This document shows, piece after piece, positions 11,241 through 20,539 of a stretch of 45,465 bases of DNA (positions are counted from its first letter, which is position 1; the number at the start of each line of letters is the position of its first letter). Position numbers and translations under genes: made by a program. Source of the stretch: Paracoccus sp. PAMC 22219 (GTDB taxonomy: Bacteria > Pseudomonadota > Alphaproteobacteria > Rhodobacterales > Rhodobacteraceae); NCBI RefSeq assembly GCF_000787695.1, contig NZ_BBPH01000069.1, forward strand, positions 1 through 45,465, written 5' to 3'. A model generated the notes under the pieces. That model ran no database searches. It was not told the origin of the DNA and saw only the letters and a program-made list of their open reading frames with translations.

Positions 11241-12226
11241 CAGACCTCCTCTGCGCCCTCGAACGGGGACACGTTCTTCTTGGGGCCGTCGCCGTTCTTG
11301 GACCAGTCGCGTTTGACGCCCAGCCACAGAACGACGCTTTTGGCGACGTAGACGGTGGAATAGGTGCCCACGAACACGCCCCACAGCATCGCGAAGACGA
11401 ACCCGCGCACCACGTCACCGCCCAGAACCAGCATCGCGGTCAGCGCGATCCCGGTGGTCACGGCGGTCATGACGGTCCGCGACAACGTCTCGTTCACGGT
11501 CAGGTTCATCACGTCGATCAGCTTCATCGACTTGAACTTGATCAGGTTCTCCCTCAGCCGGTCAAAGACCACGACCGTGTCGTTGACCGAAAAGCCAAGC
11601 GTGGTCAGCAGCGCCGCGATGGTCGTCAGGTCGAATTTCAGCTGGAACACCGCAAAGATGCCGACTGTCAGGATGATGTCGTGCAGCAGCGACACCACCG
11701 CCCCGATGGCGAATTGCCATTCGAATCGCAGCCAGATGTACAGAAGGATGCCCAGGGTGGCCGCCGCGACCGCCATGATGGCGGTCCGGATCAGTTCTGC
11801 CGACACCTTGGGTCCGACGGATTCGACCGATGCGAAGGTGACCTGGGGGTCGACCTGCTGCAATGCGGTCTGCACCTCGGCCAACTGCTCGGGCGAGACC
11901 GAGCCGGTCTCGTCCGTGGTGCCGATGCGGACCATGGCCACGTGGCGTTCGGCTCCGAACGAGGGGTCGAACACCTCGGTGATGGACACGTCGCTGAAGC
12001 CCATGCCGTCCAGCGCCTGGCGGTATTCGCCGATGTCGAAGGCGGTCGTGCTTTCGGTGCGGATCGTCGTGCCGCCCCGGAAGTCGATGCCGTAGTTCAG
12101 ACCCATGAAGATCGTGGCCAGGATGGACACGACCACCGCAAGGGCGGAGGCCCCGACGGTCAGCCATTGCCAGCGGAAAAAGTCGTACCGGGTGACGTCG
12201 GGGACCAGTTTCAGACGGAAAGCCAT
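11240..12226 (-). CDS. secF: Protein translocase subunit SecF
   Basis: SecF (328 residues) works with SecD as a proton-driven periplasmic motor that helps pull preproteins through SecYEG. It has a first helix, then GLNYGIDFRGGT (a signature shared with SecD). After a periplasmic domain come five C-terminal helices, with GFSVNDTVVVFDRLREN as the conserved helix-4 motif. Length and architecture fit a separate SecF. It follows secD by 13 bp and overlaps the Mth938-like gene by one base. Confidence 0.97.
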   Translation of the reverse strand: MAFRLKLVPDVTRYDFFRWQWLTVGASALAVVVSILATIFMGLNYGIDFRGGTTIRTESTTAFDIGEYRQALDGMGFSDVSITEVFDPSFGAERHVAMVRIGTTDETGSVSPEQLAEVQTALQQVDPQVTFASVESVGPKVSAELIRTAIMAVAAATLGILLYIWLRFEWQFAIGAVVSLLHDIILTVGIFAVFQLKFDLTTIAALLTTLGFSVNDTVVVFDRLRENLIKFKSMKLIDVMNLTVNETLSRTVMTAVTTGIALTAMLVLGGDVVRGFVFAMLWGVFVGTYSTVYVAKSVVLWLGVKRDWSKNGDGPKKNVSPFEGAEEV

Positions 12227-12239
12227 GCGTGCGTCCCCC

Positions 12240-13904
12240 TTACAGGATCAACTGGGCCGGCTTGCGCCATTCCAGCCAGGTGAGAATCATCAGGCGCGTC
12301 AGGAAGATCGCCGTAAAGACCGAGGTGACCAGACCGATGGTCAGCGTCACGGCAAAGCCCTTGACCGGGCCCGAGCCCAGATAGAACATCACGGCCGCCG
12401 CGATGAAGCTGGTGACGTTGGCGTCCATGATCGCGCTCATCGCCTCTCGGAAACCGTCCTCGATGGCGCGGAACGGGCGCTTGGCGCGGCGCAGTTCCTC
12501 GCGGATGCGTTCGAAGATGATGACGTTGGCATCGACCGCGGTGCCGACCGTCAGCACGATCCCGGCGATGCCCGGAAGGGTCAGCGTGGCCCCCATCATG
12601 CCCATGATCGCCAGCACGAGGATCACGTTGACCGTGACCGCGATCGAGGCGAACACCCCGAACAGGCCATAGCTGGCGATCAGATAGGCGGCGACCAGCC
12701 CGGTGGCGGCAATGGCCGAAATTCGGCCGGCCTCGATGCTGTCCTGGCCCAGTTCGGGACCGATGGTGCGTTCCTCGAGGAAGATCAGTTCGGCCGGAAG
12801 GGCGCCGGCGCGCAGCAGGATCGACAGCTGGTTTGCCTGGTCGAAATCCATCGAGCCGGAAATCTGGCCCGACCCGCCGGTGATCGCCGAGCGGATGACC
12901 GGGGCCGAGATGACCTCGTTGTCCAGAACGATCGCGAAGGGCTGACCGATATTCTGCGACGTATAGGATCCGAACGCCCTCGCACCCGTGGGGTTGAAGC
13001 GAAAGTTGACGGACGGCAGGCCGTTCTCGTCGCTGGCGGGCATGGCGTCCACCAAGTCCTCGCCGGTGACGACGGGGCTTTGTTCCAGGATATAGAACAG
13101 GTTCGGCTGGTCGATCGACGGCGCGATGGTCTGGCCGACTCCAGGCTGGGCCTGCGGGTCGGCGGTGGTGCCCACGACCGGGTTGAAGGTCAGCTGCGCG
13201 GTGGTGCCGATCAGCTCCTTGAGTTCCGCGGCGGACCCGATGCCGGGAACCTGGATCAGGATGCGATCCTCGCCCTGGCGGGTGATGGTGGGTTCGCGGG
13301 TGCCGACCTCGTCGACGCGACGGCGCACGATCTCCAGCGACTGCTGGATGGTGCGGTCATCGGTCACGGCCTTTTCGGCGTCCGACAGCTGGATCGTCAG
13401 GGTCGACCCCTGGGTGCTGATGGCCAGCGACTGCTGGCCCGCGCCGGTCAGGGTGGTGACGGGCGTGGAAAAGCCGCGCACGATTTCGGTCGCGGCCGGC
13501 ATCTGGTCGGCATTTCCGATCTCGATCGACAGGACGCCGTCGGGGGCAGCGACGCGGCGGACCGATCCGACGGTGTCGCGGGCATCCGACAGCGCGCGCC
13601 GCAGCTCCGGCCACAACGCGTCCATGCGCGACTTGTAGACCTGATCGACCTGCACCTCGCCCAGCAGATGGGCACCTCCGCGCAGGTCCAGCCCCAGATT
13701 GACCAGATGCGACGGCATCCACGAGGGCCAGCCGTCCCGCGCCGCCACCAGTTCGGGCGTCTCGACGCCGGTGGCCTCGATCTGGGCCACGGCATCGTTA
13801 TGCGCCTCGACGCGGGCGTAGAAGGCGTTGGGCAGTGCGTAAAGCAGGCCCAGAAGGCAGATCCCGAAAATCAGGACGCGCTTCCATCGGTCGATCTGAA
13901 GCAT
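12240..13904 (-). CDS. secD: Protein translocase subunit SecD
   Basis: SecD (554 residues) has an N-terminal helix (about residues 9-27), a large periplasmic region beginning with NLGLDLRGGAHLL, and a C-terminal RND-like membrane domain. The conserved VGTAVDANVIIFERIREEL is present there. Together with SecF it uses the proton gradient to complete protein export. It lies between yajC (16 bp gap) and secF (13 bp gap), the usual bacterial order. The frame is intact, and the TAA is at 12240-12242. Confidence 0.97.
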   Translation of the reverse strand: MLQIDRWKRVLIFGICLLGLLYALPNAFYARVEAHNDAVAQIEATGVETPELVAARDGWPSWMPSHLVNLGLDLRGGAHLLGEVQVDQVYKSRMDALWPELRRALSDARDTVGSVRRVAAPDGVLSIEIGNADQMPAATEIVRGFSTPVTTLTGAGQQSLAISTQGSTLTIQLSDAEKAVTDDRTIQQSLEIVRRRVDEVGTREPTITRQGEDRILIQVPGIGSAAELKELIGTTAQLTFNPVVGTTADPQAQPGVGQTIAPSIDQPNLFYILEQSPVVTGEDLVDAMPASDENGLPSVNFRFNPTGARAFGSYTSQNIGQPFAIVLDNEVISAPVIRSAITGGSGQISGSMDFDQANQLSILLRAGALPAELIFLEERTIGPELGQDSIEAGRISAIAATGLVAAYLIASYGLFGVFASIAVTVNVILVLAIMGMMGATLTLPGIAGIVLTVGTAVDANVIIFERIREELRRAKRPFRAIEDGFREAMSAIMDANVTSFIAAAVMFYLGSGPVKGFAVTLTIGLVTSVFTAIFLTRLMILTWLEWRKPAQLIL

Positions 13905-13920
13905 CTTGGCTAGGGCCTTT

Positions 13921-14253
13921 TCAGGTGTTTGCGGCGACAGGTTCTGTCTTGGTGACGACCTGGGCCAGGGTGCTGCGGATCACGCGGACGCGCACGCCGG
14001 TCGCGATCTCGACCTCCAGCTCGTCCTCGCCCACCGACACGACCTTGGCAAGGATGCCGCCCTGGGTGACGACGCGGTCGCCCTTCTTGACGTTCTCGAC
14101 CATCGCGCGATGCGCCTTCAGGCGCTTCTGCTGGGGGCGGATCATCAGGAAATACATGATCGCAAAGATCAGGATCAACGGGATGAACTGCGCGAATGCA
14201 GCACCGGCACCGGCGCCGCCGGCGGCTTGGGCATAGGCGGGGGTCACGAACAT
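13921..14253 (-). CDS. yajC: Preprotein translocase subunit YajC
   Basis: This 110-residue protein has one N-terminal membrane helix (FIPLILIFAIMYFLMI) followed by RPQQKRLKAH and a small cytoplasmic domain with GDRVVTQGGI, all typical of YajC, the SecDF partner. I prefer the ATG at 14251-14253 to the TTG just before it, because AAAGGA then sits at a proper six-base distance. It is the first gene of the sec-ccm unit. Confidence 0.95.
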   Translation of the reverse strand: MFVTPAYAQAAGGAGAGAAFAQFIPLILIFAIMYFLMIRPQQKRLKAHRAMVENVKKGDRVVTQGGILAKVVSVGEDELEVEIATGVRVRVIRSTLAQVVTKTEPVAANT

Positions 14254-14307
14254 CAAGGGTCCTTTCGGTCTGGGGGCGCGACCGGGGCCGCGTCAGGATT
14301 GGCGCGC

Positions 14308-14336
14308 AACCTAGCCGCGCTGTCCGTCCTTGGCAA
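14308..14336 (-). promoter_or_regulatory. Candidate sigma-70 promoter of the yajC-secDF-ccm unit
   Basis: On the minus strand, TTGCCA (14336-14331) and TAGGTT (14313-14308) are exactly 17 bp apart, about 55 bp before the yajC ATG. It is in the right place to drive the whole sec-ccm unit. Confidence 0.45.
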
Positions 14337-14345
14337 GAAAGCGCC

Positions 14346-14370
14346 CGCCGCCCCGTGGGCAAGGGCGGCG
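14346..14370 (-). terminator. Hairpin after the M20 amidohydrolase gene (possible terminator)
   Basis: An 8-bp GC stem (CGCCGCCC at 14346-14353 with GGGCGGCG at 14363-14370) lies 14 bp past the stop of the amidohydrolase. On the minus strand it is followed by a mixed pyrimidine stretch rather than a clean T run, so termination is only likely. Confidence 0.35.
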
Positions 14371-14383
14371 AACGTCCTTGTGA

Positions 14384-15550
14384 TCAGGGTTGCGCCGGCT
14401 GCGCGCGTTCGACCAGCCGCGCGAAGAAGCTGGCCCCGACCGGAGAAATCGCGTCGTTGAAGTCATAGGCCGGGTGGTGGACCCCCGCCCCGTCCCCCTG
14501 CCCCAGGAACAGATAGCAGCCGGGCCGGGCGTTCAGCATATAGCTGAAATCCTCGGCCCCCATCTCGCGGCCCGCGTCGGGATCGACATTGGCGGGGCCG
14601 GCGATCTCCTTGGCGACGCGCACGGCAAAGGCGGTTTGTTCGGGGTCGTTGACGGTCGCCGGGTAACCCTCCTGATAGTTCAGCCGGATCTCCACGTCAT
14701 AGGCCTCGGCTTGGCCGTCGCAGATCTGGGTCATGCGGCGGCGCACCATGTCGCGGACATGCGGGGCAAACGTCCGCACCGTCCCGCAGATATAGGCCGT
14801 GTCCGGCACGATGTTGTCGGCGCTACCGGTGTGGATCTGGGTGACCGACAGGGCAAGGTCGTCGGCGGTGTGGTGGTTGCGGCTGCTGATCGTCTGGATC
14901 GCGCTGACCACCGCCACGGCGGCAACGATCGGATCGGCGGTCAGGTGCGGCATCGCGCCATGCCCGCCGCGGCCCTGCACGTCGATCTCGAACGTGTCGA
15001 CGGCGGCCATGATCGGGCCGGGGGTCGTCTGAAAGCTGCCGGTCTGCTGGCCGGGATTGTTGTGCATCGCAAAGACGCGTTCGATGGCAAAGCGGTCCAT
15101 CATCCCGTCCTGGACCATCGCGTCGCCGCCGCCGCCGTTCTCTTCGGCGGGCTGGAAGATCAGCGCGGCGCGGCCGGTGAAATTGCGCGTTTCGGCCAGG
15201 TACTTCGCGGCCCCCAGCAGCATCGTCGTATGCCCGTCATGCCCGCAGGCATGCATCCGCCCCGCCACGGTCGAGGCCCAAGGCAGGCCCGTCACCTCGG
15301 TCATGGGCAGGGCGTCCATGTCGGCACGCAGGCCGATGGTCGGGCCGTCCCCCTGGCCCCGGATGATCGCCACGATCCCGGTGCGGCCGATCCCCTCGTG
15401 AACCTCGTCGACGCCGAACTCGCGCAGCCGCGCCGCGACGAATGCGGCCGTCTGGCCGCAGTCAAAGCCCAGTTCCGGGTGCTGGTGCAGATGGCGGCGC
15501 CATTCGGTCATCTGATCTGCGAAATCGGCGATGCGGTTCAGGACGGGCAT
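14384..15550 (-). CDS. M20-family amidohydrolase (hippurate hydrolase-like)
   Basis: This 388-residue zinc-dependent amidohydrolase starts MPVLNRIADFADQM, followed by WRRHLHQHPELGF, the usual N-terminus of the M20D group. Metal-binding motifs are visible: RADMDALPM, HACGHDGHT and the PAEEN acid pair, plus the dimerisation-lid segment GRGGHGAMPH and the late GAEDFS. The group cleaves N-acylated amino acids (for example hippurate); the exact substrate cannot be read. It is divergent from mazG, with only 64 bp between starts, and lies upstream of yajC on the same strand with a hairpin in between. Confidence 0.9.
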   Translation of the reverse strand: MPVLNRIADFADQMTEWRRHLHQHPELGFDCGQTAAFVAARLREFGVDEVHEGIGRTGIVAIIRGQGDGPTIGLRADMDALPMTEVTGLPWASTVAGRMHACGHDGHTTMLLGAAKYLAETRNFTGRAALIFQPAEENGGGGDAMVQDGMMDRFAIERVFAMHNNPGQQTGSFQTTPGPIMAAVDTFEIDVQGRGGHGAMPHLTADPIVAAVAVVSAIQTISSRNHHTADDLALSVTQIHTGSADNIVPDTAYICGTVRTFAPHVRDMVRRRMTQICDGQAEAYDVEIRLNYQEGYPATVNDPEQTAFAVRVAKEIAGPANVDPDAGREMGAEDFSYMLNARPGCYLFLGQGDGAGVHHPAYDFNDAISPVGASFFARLVERAQPAQP

Positions 15551-15614
15551 GTGGACTTGAGCCTTATGCTGTGGCAGTCGGTGGGCCATCTTCCGCCTGA
15601 CGAAGGGAATTGCA

Positions 15615-16421
15615 ATGACCCTCGACCCTGCCGCGCAGATCACGCGCCTGCTGGACATCATGGCCGCCCTGCGCGACCCCAAGACCGGCTGCCCCTGGGA
15701 CATCGAACAGGACTTCGCCTCGATCGCGCCCTACACGATCGAGGAGGCCCACGAGGTCGAGGATGCAATTCAGCGCCAGGCTTGGGACGAGCTGCCCGGA
15801 GAGCTGGGCGATCTGCTGCTGCAAGTGGTGTTCCACGCCCAGATGGCCCGTGAGGCCGGGATGTTCGATTTCGCCGACTGCGCCGCCGCGATCAGCGACA
15901 AGCTGATCTTCCGCCATCCGCATGTCTTTGGCGACGAATCCCGCGACAAGTCTGCCGAACAGCAGGTCAAGGACTGGGAGGCGATCAAGGCCGTCGAACG
16001 TGCGGGCAAGGCGGAACGCGGCACCCTGGACGGGGTGGCCTTGGGCCTGCCCGCGCTGACGCGGGCGCTGAAGCTGCAGAACCGTGCGGCGCGCGTGGGC
16101 TTCGACTGGCCCGGCCCCGCCGACGTGCTGGACAAGATCACCGAGGAAACCGCCGAACTGGTCGAGGCCCGCGACACCTTGGGCCCGGACGCGATGGAGG
16201 ACGAGTTCGGCGACCTGCTGTTCGTGATGGCCAATCTGGGCCGGCACCTGAAGATCGACCCCGAACTGGCCCTGCGCCGCGCCAACGCCAAGTTCACGCG
16301 ACGCTTTGCCGCGATCGAGGCCGCGCTGGCCGCCGACGGTCGCCGCCCCGAGGACAGCGACCTGGCCGAGATGGACCGCCTGTGGGACGCCGCCAAGGTC
16401 GCGGAGAAGGCGGCGGGCTAG
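15615..16421 (+). CDS. mazG: Nucleoside triphosphate pyrophosphohydrolase MazG
   Basis: MazG (268 residues) cleaves NTPs to NMP and pyrophosphate, clearing damaged nucleotides and modulating ppGpp. Two MazG repeats are seen. The first has GCPWD and YTIEEAHEVEDAI with GELGDLLLQVVFHAQ; the second has KITEETAELVEA and DEFGDLLFVMANLGRHL, giving two ExxE...ExxD metal sites. The ATG at 15615 follows AAGGGAA. Its TAG stop (16419-16421) shares CTAG with the stop of dusA on the other strand. Confidence 0.95.
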   Translation: MTLDPAAQITRLLDIMAALRDPKTGCPWDIEQDFASIAPYTIEEAHEVEDAIQRQAWDELPGELGDLLLQVVFHAQMAREAGMFDFADCAAAISDKLIFRHPHVFGDESRDKSAEQQVKDWEAIKAVERAGKAERGTLDGVALGLPALTRALKLQNRAARVGFDWPGPADVLDKITEETAELVEARDTLGPDAMEDEFGDLLFVMANLGRHLKIDPELALRRANAKFTRRFAAIEAALAADGRRPEDSDLAEMDRLWDAAKVAEKAAG

Positions 16422-17404
16422 CTAAGCGCGGCCTCGGTCACCTGCGCCAGGGCGGCGTCATAGACCTCGATCCCGCCCTTGGATGCGCCCTCGGACAGAG
16501 TGCGCTTCCAGGCGCGGGCGCCGGGCAGCCCGTGGAACAGGCCCAGCATGTGCCGCGTGAACTGGTGCAGCCTGCCACCTTGGGTGATGTGTTCGACGAT
16601 CATCGGGCGCATCGCCACGGCAACATCCGCGGGGTCGGCAAAGGGCGGCACGTCGCCCCACAGCCCATCGGCCGCGCCCAGGATGTTCCACGGTTCGTGA
16701 TAGGCTGCCCGGCCGATCATCGCGCCGTCCATCACCGACAACTGGTCGCGGGCCTGATCCAGCGTGGCGATGCCGCCGTTGATCGACAGGTGCAACGCCG
16801 GAAACTGCGCCTTCATCGCATGGACCAGCGGATAGTCCAGCGGCGGGATCTCGCGGTTTTCCTTGGGGCTGAGACCCTTCAGCCAGGCCTTGCGGGCGTG
16901 CACGGTCACGCGGCGGATGCCCGCGCGCTGCAGCATGTCCAGAAATTCGGGCAGGACCTGATCGGCCTGCTGGTCGTCCACGCCGATGCGGCACTTGACG
17001 GTGACGGGCACGGCGCTGGCGTCCTGCATGGCCGACACGCAATCGGCCACCACCTGCGGCGTGGTCATCAGGATCGCGCCGAATGCCCCCGACTGCACGC
17101 GGTCGCTTGGGCAGCCGCAGTTCAGATTGATCTCATCATAGCCCCAGGGGGCGGCGATCCGCGTGGCCTGCGCCAATTCGGCCGGATCCGACCCGCCCAG
17201 CTGCAGCGCCAGCGGATGTTCGACGGCGTCATAATCCAGCAATCGCGGCCGGTCGCCATGAATGATCGCCGGCGCGGTCACCATCTCGGTGTACAGCAGC
17301 GCGCGGCGCGACATCAGACGGTGGAACCGCCGACAGTTGCGGTCGGTCCAGTCCATCATCGGCGCGACCGAAAGGCGCGCGGCATCACTGATCGGGTCGG
17401 GCAT
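16418..17404 (-). CDS. dusA: tRNA-dihydrouridine(20/20a) synthase DusA
   Basis: This FMN enzyme reduces U20/U20a in the tRNA D-loop. Starting at the ATG 17402-17404 (328 residues), it opens with RLSVAPMMDWTDRNCR, typical of DusA. It has the catalytic Cys98 in LNCGCPS, the substrate-binding VTVKCRIG, and later SINGGI for FMN phosphate. A longer frame from 17464 would place extra residues close to the tRNA-Val gene, so I prefer the shorter start. tRNA-Val(CAC) lies 76 bp upstream on the same strand. The C-terminal stop overlaps mazG. Confidence 0.95.
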   Translation of the reverse strand: MPDPISDAARLSVAPMMDWTDRNCRRFHRLMSRRALLYTEMVTAPAIIHGDRPRLLDYDAVEHPLALQLGGSDPAELAQATRIAAPWGYDEINLNCGCPSDRVQSGAFGAILMTTPQVVADCVSAMQDASAVPVTVKCRIGVDDQQADQVLPEFLDMLQRAGIRRVTVHARKAWLKGLSPKENREIPPLDYPLVHAMKAQFPALHLSINGGIATLDQARDQLSVMDGAMIGRAAYHEPWNILGAADGLWGDVPPFADPADVAVAMRPMIVEHITQGGRLHQFTRHMLGLFHGLPGARAWKRTLSEGASKGGIEVYDAALAQVTEAALS

Positions 17405-17480
17405 GGGCAGTCCGGGATTGCGGGTCAAGGCCGCCGATATAGGCGCCCGCAGCAAAAAGCGCAAACCGGCAAGGGAGGGA

Positions 17481-17555
17481 TGGTGGGTGATAAGGGATTT
17501 GAACCCCTGACATCTTCGATGTGAACGAAGCGCTCTACCACTGAGCTAATCACCC
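17481..17555 (-). tRNA. tRNA-Val (anticodon CAC)
   Basis: The minus strand folds as a complete cloverleaf. The acceptor is GGGTGAT paired with ATCACCC, the D-arm GCTC/GAGC, the anticodon stem CTTCG/CGAAG around loop TTCACAT, and the T-arm has TTCAAAT. Position 34-36 is CAC, reading GTG. The discriminator is A and CCA is encoded (17481-17483). It is 75 nt long including CCA. Confidence 0.95.
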
Positions 17556-17614
17556 GTCGGGCTGGTCATTACCGCCAGCCGCGGCCGGTTGCAAGAGGGC
17601 GATGCGCGTTTCGT

Positions 17615-17932
17615 CTAGCTGTTTTCCACGGCCTCGGGGCGGTGGGGCGCGCGGCGGCGCAGGCGCAGGGTGATGACGTCGCCCCCGCGGGCATCACGCT
17701 CCAGATTGATTCGCGCGCGACCCAAGGGCGGGACGGCCAGCGTGTGCCCCGCGGACAGGACCAGCCCCAACTGCGCCAGCGTCGCCTCGATGATCGGGCG
17801 GGCGTCGGTGCGCCGGGCTCCGGTGGCGGCCACAACGCGGTCGATGAAGTCGCGCTTTTGAACCACGATCGCGACATGCGGGTCGTGAAGGACAGGCGTC
17901 GGGCTGTCGGCCCCGATGATTCCGGTTGGCAT
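17615..17932 (-). CDS. HU-like DNA-binding protein
   Basis: This 105-residue basic protein aligns by eye with the HU/IHF family. It has QKRDFIDRVVAATGARRTD (helical dimer part), then IEATLAQLGLVL and a C-terminal LAVPPLGRARINLERD strand region. The usual DNA-binding arm is short or degenerate, and the protein carries an extra N-terminal stretch (MPTGIIGADSPTP), so it is a divergent member. It may bind DNA and shape the nucleoid, which is an inference. The ATG at 17930-17932 follows a GGGGGGA ribosome site. The gene is downstream of lon but separated by a strong terminator, with its own promoter and palindrome. Confidence 0.65.
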   Translation of the reverse strand: MPTGIIGADSPTPVLHDPHVAIVVQKRDFIDRVVAATGARRTDARPIIEATLAQLGLVLSAGHTLAVPPLGRARINLERDARGGDVITLRLRRRAPHRPEAVENS

Positions 17933-17964
17933 TGCTGTTCCCCCCGTCTGGCAATGATGGGATC

Positions 17965-17992
17965 AGCCTAGCGCGATTTGACGTTGCGTCAA
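17965..17992 (-). promoter_or_regulatory. Candidate promoter with palindrome for the HU-like gene
   Basis: On the minus strand TTGACG (17992-17987) and TAGGCT (17970-17965) are 16 bp apart. The -35 element is one arm of a perfect 6-3-6 palindrome (TTGACG, TTG, CGTCAA) at 17978-17992. This is a likely repressor or autoregulation site, with the protein unknown. Confidence 0.45.
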
Positions 17993-18021
17993 TCTTTGTT
18001 AAGACCGGCAGGCGCCATGGA

Positions 18022-18051
18022 AAAAGGGCCGGGGATCGCCCCGGCCCTTTT
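18022..18051. terminator. Rho-independent terminator after lon
   Basis: A 13-bp stem (arms 18022-18034 and 18039-18051, core GGGCCGGGG/CCCCGGCCC) closes a 4-base loop. It has A/T runs on both outer sides, so it can act in either orientation. It starts five bases past the lon stop and separates lon from the HU-like gene. Confidence 0.9.
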
Positions 18052-18055
18052 CCTG

Positions 18056-20473
18056 TCAGTGTGCGACCGTGCTGCCCTGCCCATCGCTGCCGCGGTGGTT
18101 GGCAAGGCGGGCGGCCTCGGCGGCCTCTTCGGCAGCCTCGTCCCATTCGATGGGCTTGGGCTGGCGCACCAAGGCGTGGCGCAGAACCTCGCGGACATTG
18201 CTGACCGGAATGATGGTCAGGCCCTGTTTGACGTTGTCCGGGATCTCGACCAGATCCTTTTCATTGTCCTGCGGGATCAGCACCGTCTTGATGCCCCCGC
18301 GCAGCGCCGCCAGCAGCTTTTCCTTGAGCCCGCCGATGGCCAGCACGTTGCCGCGCAGCGTCACCTCGCCGGTCATGGCGATGTCCTTGCGGACCGGAAT
18401 GCCGGTCATCACCGACACCACCGATGTCACCATGGCGATGCCCGCGGACGGACCGTCCTTGGGTGTCGCACCCTCGGGGACGTGGACGTGGATGTCGCGC
18501 TTGTCGAATTCCGGGGGCCTGACCCCGATCTCCGGCGCGACCGATCGAACGAAGCTGGAGGCCGCGTCGATCGATTCCTTCATCACGTCGCCCAGTTTCC
18601 CCGTCGTCTTCATCCGGCCCTTGCCCGGCAGGCGCAACGCCTCGATCTGCAGCAGGTCGCCGCCGACCGATGTCCAGGCAAGACCCGTCACCACGCCAAC
18701 CTGATCCTCCTTCTCGGCCAGGCCATAGCGATGGCGGCGCACGCCCAGGTATTCCTCGACCTTCTCGGGGGTCACGTCGACCGACTTGACCTTGCCCTTG
18801 AGGATCTCGGTCACGGCCTTGCGGGCCAGCTTGGCGATCTCGCGCTCCAGCGAACGGACACCGGCCTCGCGGGTGTAATACCGGATCATGTGGGTCAGCG
18901 CCTCGTCCGAGACGCTGAACTCTCCCTTGCGCAGACCGTTCGCGGCGATCTGCTTGGACAGCAGGTGGCCCTTGGCGATCTCGCGCTTTTCATCCTCGGT
19001 ATAGCCCGACAGGCTGATGATCTCCATCCGGTCCAAAAGCGGGCCCGGCATGTTGTAGCTGTTGGCCGTGGTCACGAACATCACGTTCGACAGATCGTAC
19101 TCCACCTCAAGATAGTGGTCCACGAAGGTCGAGTTCTGTTCCGGGTCCAGCACCTCCAGCATGGCGGATGCCGGATCGCCCCGGAAATCCTGGCCCATCT
19201 TGTCGATCTCATCCAGCAGGATCAGCGGGTTCGTGGTCTTGGCCTTCTTCAGCGCCTGGATGATCTTGCCGGGCATCGACCCGATATAGGTCCGACGGTG
19301 ACCGCGGATCTCGGATTCGTCGCGCACGCCGCCCAGGCTGATGCGGATGAACTCGCGTCCCGTCGCCTTGGCGATCGACCGCCCCAACGAGGTCTTTCCC
19401 ACGCCCGGAGGACCGACCAACGTCAGGATCGGGCCCTTCAGCTTCTGGCTGCGGGCCTGCACGGCCAGATACTCGACGATGCGCTCCTTGACCTTGTCCA
19501 GACCATAGTGGTCGGCGTCCAGGATCGCCTCGGCGCGGCCAAGGTCCTTGCGGGTGCGCGACTTGACGCCCCAGGGAAGCGACAGCAGCCAGTCCAGATA
19601 GTTGCGGCTGACGGTCGCCTCGGCCGACATCGGCGACATCGACTTCAGCTTCTTCAGCTCGCTGTCGGCCTTGTCACGGGCTTCCTTGCTGAACTTGGTG
19701 GCGGCGATCTTCTGCTCCAGTTCGGCCAACTCGTTCTGGCCGTCCTCGCCGTCGCCCAGTTCCTTCTGGATCGCCTTCATCTGTTCGTTCAGATAGTACT
19801 CGCGCTGCGTCTTCTCCATCTGGGTCTTGACGCGCGACTTGATCTTCTTCTCGACCTGCAGGACAGACATCTCTCCCTGCATGTGGCCATAGATCTTCTC
19901 CAGACGCGCGGCGATTTCCAGCGTGTCCAGCAGGTCCTGCTTGCGCTCCAGGTCGATGCCCATGTGGCCGGCGACCAGATCGGCCAGCTTGCCGGGCTCG
20001 GACGCCTCGGACACGGCGGTCACGACCTCTTCGGGGATGTTCTTGCGGACCTTGACGTAACGCTCGAACTCCTCGGTCACGGTGCGCACAAGGGCAGCCA
20101 CCGTGGCCTCGTCGCCCATCGTCTCGTCCAGGACGCGTGCCTCGGCCATGAAATGGTCGTCATGGGGCACGAAATCGGTGATCTCGACACGCTCGCGGCC
20201 CTCGACCAGCACCTTCACGGTGCCGTCCGGCAGCTTGAGCAGCTGCAGCACGTTGGCCAGAACGCCGGCGCGGAAAATCCCGTCCTCGGTCGGCTCGTCG
20301 ATGGCCGCATCCTTCTGGGCAGCCAGCAGGATCGGGCTGTCCGATTCCATCACGGCCTCCAGCGCGCGAACCGATTTCTCGCGTCCGACGAACAGGGGAA
20401 CGATCATGTGAGGGAAGACGACGATATCCCGCAGGGGCAGCACCGGATAGGTCTGGGTGGTGAATTCCGTCAT
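18056..20473 (-). CDS. lon: ATP-dependent protease Lon
   Basis: Lon (805 residues) unfolds and degrades damaged and regulatory proteins in the cytoplasm. The N-domain starts [15 protein letters not shown], Walker [10 protein letters not shown] is at about 354-362, and Walker [11 protein letters not shown] follows. The protease domain has catalytic Ser676 (PKDGPSAG) and, about 43 residues on, the Lys of [14 protein letters not shown]. Length and motifs are canonical. The ATG at 20471-20473 follows AAAGGA. It has a candidate heat-shock promoter upstream and a strong terminator downstream, so it is probably a single-gene unit. Confidence 0.98.
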   Translation of the reverse strand: MTEFTTQTYPVLPLRDIVVFPHMIVPLFVGREKSVRALEAVMESDSPILLAAQKDAAIDEPTEDGIFRAGVLANVLQLLKLPDGTVKVLVEGRERVEITDFVPHDDHFMAEARVLDETMGDEATVAALVRTVTEEFERYVKVRKNIPEEVVTAVSEASEPGKLADLVAGHMGIDLERKQDLLDTLEIAARLEKIYGHMQGEMSVLQVEKKIKSRVKTQMEKTQREYYLNEQMKAIQKELGDGEDGQNELAELEQKIAATKFSKEARDKADSELKKLKSMSPMSAEATVSRNYLDWLLSLPWGVKSRTRKDLGRAEAILDADHYGLDKVKERIVEYLAVQARSQKLKGPILTLVGPPGVGKTSLGRSIAKATGREFIRISLGGVRDESEIRGHRRTYIGSMPGKIIQALKKAKTTNPLILLDEIDKMGQDFRGDPASAMLEVLDPEQNSTFVDHYLEVEYDLSNVMFVTTANSYNMPGPLLDRMEIISLSGYTEDEKREIAKGHLLSKQIAANGLRKGEFSVSDEALTHMIRYYTREAGVRSLEREIAKLARKAVTEILKGKVKSVDVTPEKVEEYLGVRRHRYGLAEKEDQVGVVTGLAWTSVGGDLLQIEALRLPGKGRMKTTGKLGDVMKESIDAASSFVRSVAPEIGVRPPEFDKRDIHVHVPEGATPKDGPSAGIAMVTSVVSVMTGIPVRKDIAMTGEVTLRGNVLAIGGLKEKLLAALRGGIKTVLIPQDNEKDLVEIPDNVKQGLTIIPVSNVREVLRHALVRQPKPIEWDEAAEEAAEAARLANHRGSDGQGSTVAH

Positions 20474-20539
20474 GGTATTGTCCTTTCTGCCCGAAGCCGC
20501 GGCCCCGTCATGGCGACGCGCGGCCTCTGCATGCGATCA

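Noticed and set aside
17978..17992. FNR/FnrL box at the HU-like promoter
   Set aside because: TTGA and TCAA are separated by seven bases, while the FnrL pattern needs six, and the inner bases do not fit.
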